Assembly (NCBI GenBank): GCA_020722645.1
Contig: DYKL01000106.1
Location: forward strand, 1 to 10,176
DNA: 10,176 nucleotides
Reading direction: 5' to 3'
Source of the DNA: Acetofilamentum sp.
Lineage (GTDB): Bacteria; Bacteroidota; Bacteroidia; Bacteroidales; JAFGUD01
The translations under genes and the position numbers were made by a program. Below are positions 6,187 to 10,176 of the stretch, one piece after another. Positions within the stretch are counted from its first letter, which is position 1, and each line of letters begins with the position of its first letter. The notes beneath the pieces were generated by a model. The model had not been told where the DNA came from. It did no database searches and saw only the letters and a list, made by a program, of their open reading frames with translations.

Positions 6187-6962
6187 TAATCCAAAAATTG
6201 TATTGTTTGAGTTGTGTTTTTTTCTTTAATTGTATAAAGAGTACCTGAGAATTTTACATTTAAAGGGATATTACCCGATGAAAACAATACTCTGTTCATT
6301 TTTACTAATTCTCTATCATTGTTTGCCTTAAAATCAGCAGGTAAAAGCTCTTCTTCAATCATATTAAACCTGTAAGCATCGTCTTTTTCAAATTTAATTT
6401 CATCAGCACATTCAGATAAACAAGCAGAATTAATTGTTATAAATTCATCAGTAATTTTTAATTCGGAAACATTAATGTCAGAAAATATTTTAATGTTGTC
6501 GATACGGGCTAAAAAATTTGCTGTTCCCAATGTTGGGGAATAAACGAAATTTTTATCTGAAAATATTTTTTTTATTTTTTCGAATAATGCTTTACCGGCT
6601 TCGTTATACGATACATAAATTCGGTATTTAACATTATCATTTTTTATGTTTACACCCGAAATTACTTCAAAAGGTGTTTGAATGTGTTGTTCTTTCCCTC
6701 TAAAATCAGAATTATTTTTAATTTTTAGAAAATTCAAGCGATGAAATGATTTTTTGATTTGCGATAGTATTTGAATACCAATACGTATTTTATCTGATTT
6801 GAAGTCTTCATAATAACTGTCTTTTGGTAATCCCAATGCAGCTGCAATTATTCCGATTACAGTAGTCCTTGGTGGTAAACTAAAACTCATTGCAGTATTA
6901 TTTGCATAATATTTTCGGAAATGTGCAAATTTACCCACTATATCAAATGTTAATATTTCCAT
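6186..6962 (-). CDS. cas5: Cascade subunit Cas5 (type I-B)
   Basis: A Cas5 RAMP protein that caps the 5' handle of the crRNA at the foot of Cascade. From the ATG at 6962 it has 258 residues and begins MEILTFDIVGKFAHFRKYY, followed by the family hallmark SFSLPPRTTVIGIIAAALGL. The frame is open upstream to a TTG at 7016, but that extension (MSCSTYFTAH...) is not Cas5-like and is encoded by the hairpin sequence in the cas7-cas5 gap, so I place the start at the ATG. The stop overlaps the cas3 start. No truncation is visible. Confidence 0.92.
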   Translation of the reverse strand: MEILTFDIVGKFAHFRKYYANNTAMSFSLPPRTTVIGIIAAALGLPKDSYYEDFKSDKIRIGIQILSQIKKSFHRLNFLKIKNNSDFRGKEQHIQTPFEVISGVNIKNDNVKYRIYVSYNEAGKALFEKIKKIFSDKNFVYSPTLGTANFLARIDNIKIFSDINVSELKITDEFITINSACLSECADEIKFEKDDAYRFNMIEEELLPADFKANNDRELVKMNRVLFSSGNIPLNVKFSGTLYTIKEKNTTQTIQFLD

Positions 6963-6987
6963 TGTTTCTTTTTTTAATTTAAAAGTA

Positions 6988-7015
6988 TGAGCTGTAAAAT
7001 ATGTACTACAGCTCA
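6988..7015 (-). promoter_or_regulatory. Intergenic hairpin between cas7 and cas5
   Basis: TGAGCTGTA (6988-6996) and TACAGCTCA (7007-7015) are perfect 9-bp inverted repeats with a 10-nt loop. In the transcript the hairpin begins 12 nt after the cas7 stop and ends 25 nt before the cas5 ATG. On the coding strand the descending arm is followed by TACTTTTAAATT, only a weak T tract. It could be a partial terminator, or a 3' stabiliser raising Cas7 output over downstream genes. Function is inferred. Confidence 0.5.
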
Positions 7016-7027
7016 AGTTATATTTTA

Positions 7028-8041
7028 TTAATTATGCGGAAATAATACATCAGCAGAATTTTTAACTATGACCTCCTTAATTGGTTTTCCTTGTCCTCTA
7101 TTTTCTTTGATTAAATCAACTAATCTACTGTAATCAAATTCCAAATCTTTAAATTGACGTATTTGTTTGTCGGTTATTCCCTCTTTTGGTTTTGTATCAA
7201 CATAATTTCTTAAATCCCCGAAATAACCATTATGAATTCCTTCGTTGTAAACTAATTCAATATAAAGTTTAGGATATTGATTTAATTTTGATCTTGTTGG
7301 CATTGCTGAAATGCAATTCCATAAACTTTCTCTGAAAATTTTAACATCATCATCTGTGAGTCCTGTGCTTTGAGCAGTGTATTTGTTAATAACTCCGTTT
7401 AAAGCTAATAGACTGTAATGCAAACGATAATCTTTGCCAAATGTACTATTGTCGTCATTCATTATAGTTACTATTGAACTTGAATCAATCAATTCTACTT
7501 TGTTTAGTGAGTAACCCCAATTTAATTGAATTGCACCGGTGTATGAATGATTATATCCGGGAACAGCAAATGCACCACCAAACATTCTAATATCAATAAA
7601 CTTTTCTTTTACTAAATAATCTAGAAGATAAAAATTTATTTCTTTGTGTTTAAAATCTTTGTTTGCAAGTTCGTTTATGATTTTTTCAGCATCATTTTTT
7701 TGTTTTTCGGCTACTTCTTTATATATTTTCAGATATTCCGGTTTGTCTTTATAAATTTCATTAATAAAGTTTTCATCATCCAAACTTCTTTTAATTACTG
7801 CTTTTAATTTTGAATCTACACTTACTTTTGAATCCCCTTCCATATCTACAAAAATTTCAGTTCCGGTACTTTTGAGATAATCACGTAAAAAACGTTTTAC
7901 TCTTACATCTGTAACTAAGTTTGTTTTAGTGTCATTATCCATTCTTGGCTTATTTTCTTGGTCGGGGTCTCCGTTTGGATTACAATTTATTGCTTCGTAC
8001 AAGAATAAAAAATCTGAATTGTTTTTAATAATTTCTGACAT
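7028..8041 (-). CDS. cas7: Cascade backbone Cas7 (Csh2-like, type I-B)
   Basis: A 337-residue Cas7 of the Csh2 / type I-B group. Several copies form the helical backbone along the crRNA spacer. The N-terminus has the characteristic FLFLYEAINCNPNGDPDQEN (NPNGDP at 21-26), then TDVRVKRFLRDYL. A central block RMFGGAFAVPG followed by GAIQLNWGYSLN is typical of the family's RNA-binding fold. It starts 27 nt after cas8b and is followed by a hairpin before cas5. Cas7 is needed in several copies per complex, so the hairpin may contribute to uneven expression. Confidence 0.95.
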   Translation of the reverse strand: MSEIIKNNSDFLFLYEAINCNPNGDPDQENKPRMDNDTKTNLVTDVRVKRFLRDYLKSTGTEIFVDMEGDSKVSVDSKLKAVIKRSLDDENFINEIYKDKPEYLKIYKEVAEKQKNDAEKIINELANKDFKHKEINFYLLDYLVKEKFIDIRMFGGAFAVPGYNHSYTGAIQLNWGYSLNKVELIDSSSIVTIMNDDNSTFGKDYRLHYSLLALNGVINKYTAQSTGLTDDDVKIFRESLWNCISAMPTRSKLNQYPKLYIELVYNEGIHNGYFGDLRNYVDTKPKEGITDKQIRQFKDLEFDYSRLVDLIKENRGQGKPIKEVIVKNSADVLFPHN

Positions 8042-8068
8042 AATTATAATTTTATATTTGTTAATAAA

Positions 8069-8506
8069 TTAATTGTTTTCTTCTTTGTTTTCGTTTTCTT
8101 GTTTAGACATTCCAAATGAATAACCCGAAAGTATATAAAAAACATTTTCTTCGGGGCTTAAAAACTTATTCGAATCATTTGGATTAAACAAACTTGTGAA
8201 TTTTGAAAAATTAAATTCTACTTTGTTTACTATGTTATATTGACGTGCTTTTTCGGCTAAATCTAAACGCAATCGCATAATTGCATCTTTGTCCATTCCG
8301 TTGTAATTGATTTTGTTTAAAACGGGTTTGTTTGGATGATTATTTTTGGATTGAGCATAAGCAACCTGACTAAGAACTCTGCCGAGATAGAATAGTGCTT
8401 TTTGATCTTCGGTGTATTGCATTTTTGCAAAAAAGTTTTCTATTCTTTTGCCGTAGTCATTTGTTACTTCCTCAATAGGTTGTAATAATTCGTTATTTTC
8501 TTCCAT
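8069..8506 (-). CDS. Possible internally initiated Cas11b small subunit
   Basis: In several type I-B and I-D systems the small subunit Cas11 is translated from a start inside cas8. Here an in-frame ATG at 8506 (M495 of Cas8b, MEENNELLQPIEE) would give a 145-residue protein made of the C-terminal helical domain. M523 (MQYTEDQK) is a second candidate, giving 117 residues. The bases before M495 are A/T only apart from a few C, which fits SD-less initiation in Bacteroidota but proves little in DNA this AT-rich. No Shine-Dalgarno site is visible. Confidence 0.35.
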   Translation of the reverse strand: MEENNELLQPIEEVTNDYGKRIENFFAKMQYTEDQKALFYLGRVLSQVAYAQSKNNHPNKPVLNKINYNGMDKDAIMRLRLDLAEKARQYNIVNKVEFNFSKFTSLFNPNDSNKFLSPEENVFYILSGYSFGMSKQENENKEENN

Positions 8507-9988
8507 TGTATTATATTTTAAAAGGTTTAATTTTTTTAGTAATTCAAAAAATGCTAAATAAGTGTGTATTGCATTGGATATTGCATAATCAAAATTATTT
8601 TGCTCTCTGACATTAGAATATGCTCTATGTTTTTTGCTGTTATCGAATTGTCCTGAACGTTGGCATATTAAATATTTTGTAAAATGTTTCAATAAATTGT
8701 TTTTTTCAATTGCTCGGTGTTCAAAAATGTCTTTAAATAAAAGCAACGCAGCATTATTTTTTGAATCTGCTTTAACCGGAATGAATTGATAAACAGAATA
8801 AAAATTGTAGTAAGTATTACTGTTTAAATAATTTTTAAATTTAACGTTAATTTCATCAAATGTGTCAAGAATCTTTATAAAATATGGTTTGCTAATATCT
8901 TTGATTAGTTCGCTTGTTTTAAAAAAATTGCCGTTTGTTTCAATTGCCAGATAATTTATCCAATATGGTGTATTATCTATTTCGTCTGTTATATTTGTTT
9001 CAATTTTTTTTATTTCATTGTATTTAAATAGAAAATCAGATTTATTTTTAATACTGCCTAATATATATTTAAAATCAATGTCTGTTTTCGTAAGAAATTG
9101 TGGTATTATAAGGTGATTTATATCAGCAATATAAGTAGTTGAGCTTTTTTTGAGATAATAAGCTGCTCTTTCTATATAATTATTATATTCTTTTGATATT
9201 TGATAATTTTTTCTGAAATTTGATTTCTCGAAATTATTTGCATAATTTTTTGTTTCTTGGACAAACATTGCATTCAATAAATCCCTCTGTATGTATGAAG
9301 AAACTTCTACATCATTCTTAATTTCACCTGACGCATAACAAAGTTTTTCGTCATTAGTCTTATTTTTATTTTCTCTAAAAAATTTCAAGTTCATATATTT
9401 TGAAAAACCGTCAAGTTTCGATAGTTCCGTTTCGTTACTTATTCCTACTTCAGAATTAATAAGGCTTGCATAACAAAAAACAATAGCTTCCGCATTTCTG
9501 TTTATTCCTGTTTCTTTTAAAATTATATCTTTATTTAACTTCTCTGATTTTTCTTTAAATACCTTTAACGAATCAATTGCTTTATAAAAGTTAGTATTTT
9601 TTAAATCAACTTTTTTATTGTTTATATCGTTAATTAATTCTCCGCCAAGGTTTTTGCCATTTTTATCTATCTTTTCAATTAGAGATATTCTAAAATGTTC
9701 AATATTTTCTAATAAAGTTGCAATATATGTTTTTGCAGCGTTTGCGCCTTTTGTTTGCAATAGCCAATGTTCTTTTATAGATTTAGTTTTAGAAAATTCT
9801 TCCAAATTATCCGGTGAGATAATAATTTCTTTATTATCAACATCAAAAATAATTTTTAAAACATATAGCTTTTTGTCTCTTTTTTTATCATCTTTATAAA
9901 TATGGCTCTCTCGTTTTTCTAAATAATCGTCCCATTTGCTCATATTTTCGCTGAGTTGCTCTCCTAATTTTAATAGTGTATTTAGCAT
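8069..9988 (-). CDS. cas8b: Cascade large subunit Cas8b (Csh1 / TM1802-like)
   Basis: A 639-residue protein in the position, size class and context of the type I-B large subunit, which recognises the PAM and recruits Cas3. It begins MLNTLLKLGEQLSENMSKW. Cas8b proteins are poorly conserved and I see no catalytic motif or CxxC zinc finger, so the call rests mainly on context (directly before Csh2-type cas7, cas5 and cas3) and on the helical C-terminal part with ALFYLGRVLSQVAYAQ, which resembles the Cas11-like domain of Cas8b. It is the first gene of the operon, with TAAATTTG promoter-like boxes upstream. The coding sequence is very AT-rich, many Lys, Asn and Ile codons. Confidence 0.85.
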   Translation of the reverse strand: MLNTLLKLGEQLSENMSKWDDYLEKRESHIYKDDKKRDKKLYVLKIIFDVDNKEIIISPDNLEEFSKTKSIKEHWLLQTKGANAAKTYIATLLENIEHFRISLIEKIDKNGKNLGGELINDINNKKVDLKNTNFYKAIDSLKVFKEKSEKLNKDIILKETGINRNAEAIVFCYASLINSEVGISNETELSKLDGFSKYMNLKFFRENKNKTNDEKLCYASGEIKNDVEVSSYIQRDLLNAMFVQETKNYANNFEKSNFRKNYQISKEYNNYIERAAYYLKKSSTTYIADINHLIIPQFLTKTDIDFKYILGSIKNKSDFLFKYNEIKKIETNITDEIDNTPYWINYLAIETNGNFFKTSELIKDISKPYFIKILDTFDEINVKFKNYLNSNTYYNFYSVYQFIPVKADSKNNAALLLFKDIFEHRAIEKNNLLKHFTKYLICQRSGQFDNSKKHRAYSNVREQNNFDYAISNAIHTYLAFFELLKKLNLLKYNTMEENNELLQPIEEVTNDYGKRIENFFAKMQYTEDQKALFYLGRVLSQVAYAQSKNNHPNKPVLNKINYNGMDKDAIMRLRLDLAEKARQYNIVNKVEFNFSKFTSLFNPNDSNKFLSPEENVFYILSGYSFGMSKQENENKEENN

Positions 9989-10010
9989 AATTCTATATTT
10001 ATTTTTTTTA

Positions 10011-10040
10011 CAAATTTACGAAACCCGACTGCCAAATTTA
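10011..10040 (-). promoter_or_regulatory. Candidate promoter of the cas operon (two TAAATTTG boxes)
   Basis: Two identical TAAATTTG motifs lie at 10018-10011 and 10040-10033 on the minus strand, 22 bp apart. Each fits the Bacteroidota -7 consensus TAnnTTTG. Initiation from the proximal box would leave a very short 5' leader before the cas8b ATG at 9988. I see no well-spaced TTTG -33 box (the nearest one is only 14 nt from the proximal box), so the promoter is a candidate. The exact duplication could alternatively be an operator. Confidence 0.4.
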
Positions 10041-10086
10041 GACAGTGGTAGAAAATTTTTTTATTTTTGTTTTAAAATTCTTTTTT

Positions 10087-10126
10087 CAACTTTTAACTTT
10101 CAACTTTCAATTATTAATTATTAATT
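10087..10126. repeat. Low-complexity tract upstream of the cas operon
   Basis: Degenerate tandem CAACTTTT / AACTTT / CAACTTT units followed by two ATTATTA-type units. Such tracts are common between genes in Bacteroidota. The rest of 9989-10176 holds no ORF or RNA gene that I can recognise. Confidence 0.5.
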
Positions 10127-10176
10127 CCTTAAATCCGTAAGTCTATACTTATATATCTGAAATTCAGTCAGGTGAA

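Noticed and set aside
6963..7016. Upstream extension of cas5 to a TTG codon
   Set aside because: The added 18 residues are encoded by the intergenic hairpin and do not resemble a Cas5 N-terminus; ATG at 6962 begins the conserved MEILTFDIVGKF.
8680..9010. Three copies of GTTTCAAT (about 8686, 8937 and 8998), the start of the CRISPR repeat, inside cas8b
   Set aside because: Two encode Ile-Glu-Thr and one Leu-Lys-His in a normal reading frame, the similarity stops after 8-12 bases, and the spacing is irregular. Not a cryptic array.
9936..10124. Plus-strand 62-codon frame across the cas8b start and upstream region
   Set aside because: It runs through the cas8b 5' end and low-complexity DNA, and shows no protein-like features.
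10157..10167. Palindrome CTGAAATTCAG near the right edge
   Set aside because: Only a 5-bp stem in AT-rich DNA, unrelated to the REP-like set and without a T tract; likely chance.

Overview
The window carries a complete-looking type I-B CRISPR-Cas locus, with every gene on the minus strand, so it reads from right to left. The DNA is very AT-rich. Three things point to the Bacteroidota: absence of Shine-Dalgarno sites before most genes, TAnnTTTG-type promoter elements, and the relatives recalled for the Cas6, Cas1 and IS200-type transposase proteins. Genus cannot be fixed from the sequence.

Layout in transcription order: an AT-rich upstream region with two TAAATTTG boxes (about 9989-10176); cas8b (9988-8069, possibly with an internal Cas11b start); cas7 (8041-7028); a 9-bp hairpin in the cas7-cas5 gap; cas5 (6962-6186); cas3 with fused HD nuclease and helicase (6186-3757); cas6 (3648-2980); an IS200/IS605-type Y1 transposase gene with a frameshift near its 3' end (2787-2389, continuing out of frame to 2312); cas1 (2228-1185); cas2 (1188-898); cas4 (805-233); a leader (232-38); and one 37-bp repeat (37-1) at the edge of the window. 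The repeat ends in ATTGAAAC on the minus strand, so the array is most likely transcribed in the same direction as the cas genes and continues beyond position 1.

Cas8b, Cas7, Cas5 and a Cas11-like small subunit would form Cascade around crRNAs cut by Cas6. Cas3 would nick and degrade the recognised DNA. Cas1, Cas2 and Cas4 would select, trim and insert new spacers at the leader-proximal repeat that lies just beyond cas4.

The main point outside standard cas annotation is a family of seven short palindromes in the cas3-cas6 and cas6-transposase gaps. They share a CCGTTAGG-like core, show compensatory stem changes, and most carry a TTTRTA tail 5 nt after the hairpin. Two copies are inverted relative to the other five. 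They look like REP-type elements paired with the adjacent Y1 transposase. One copy supplies the cas6 stop codon and its tail encodes the last Cas6 residues. GC content also steps from about 26% in sampled cas3 sequence to about 34-37% in cas6 and cas1, so the locus may be a mosaic joined where the palindromes and transposase now sit.
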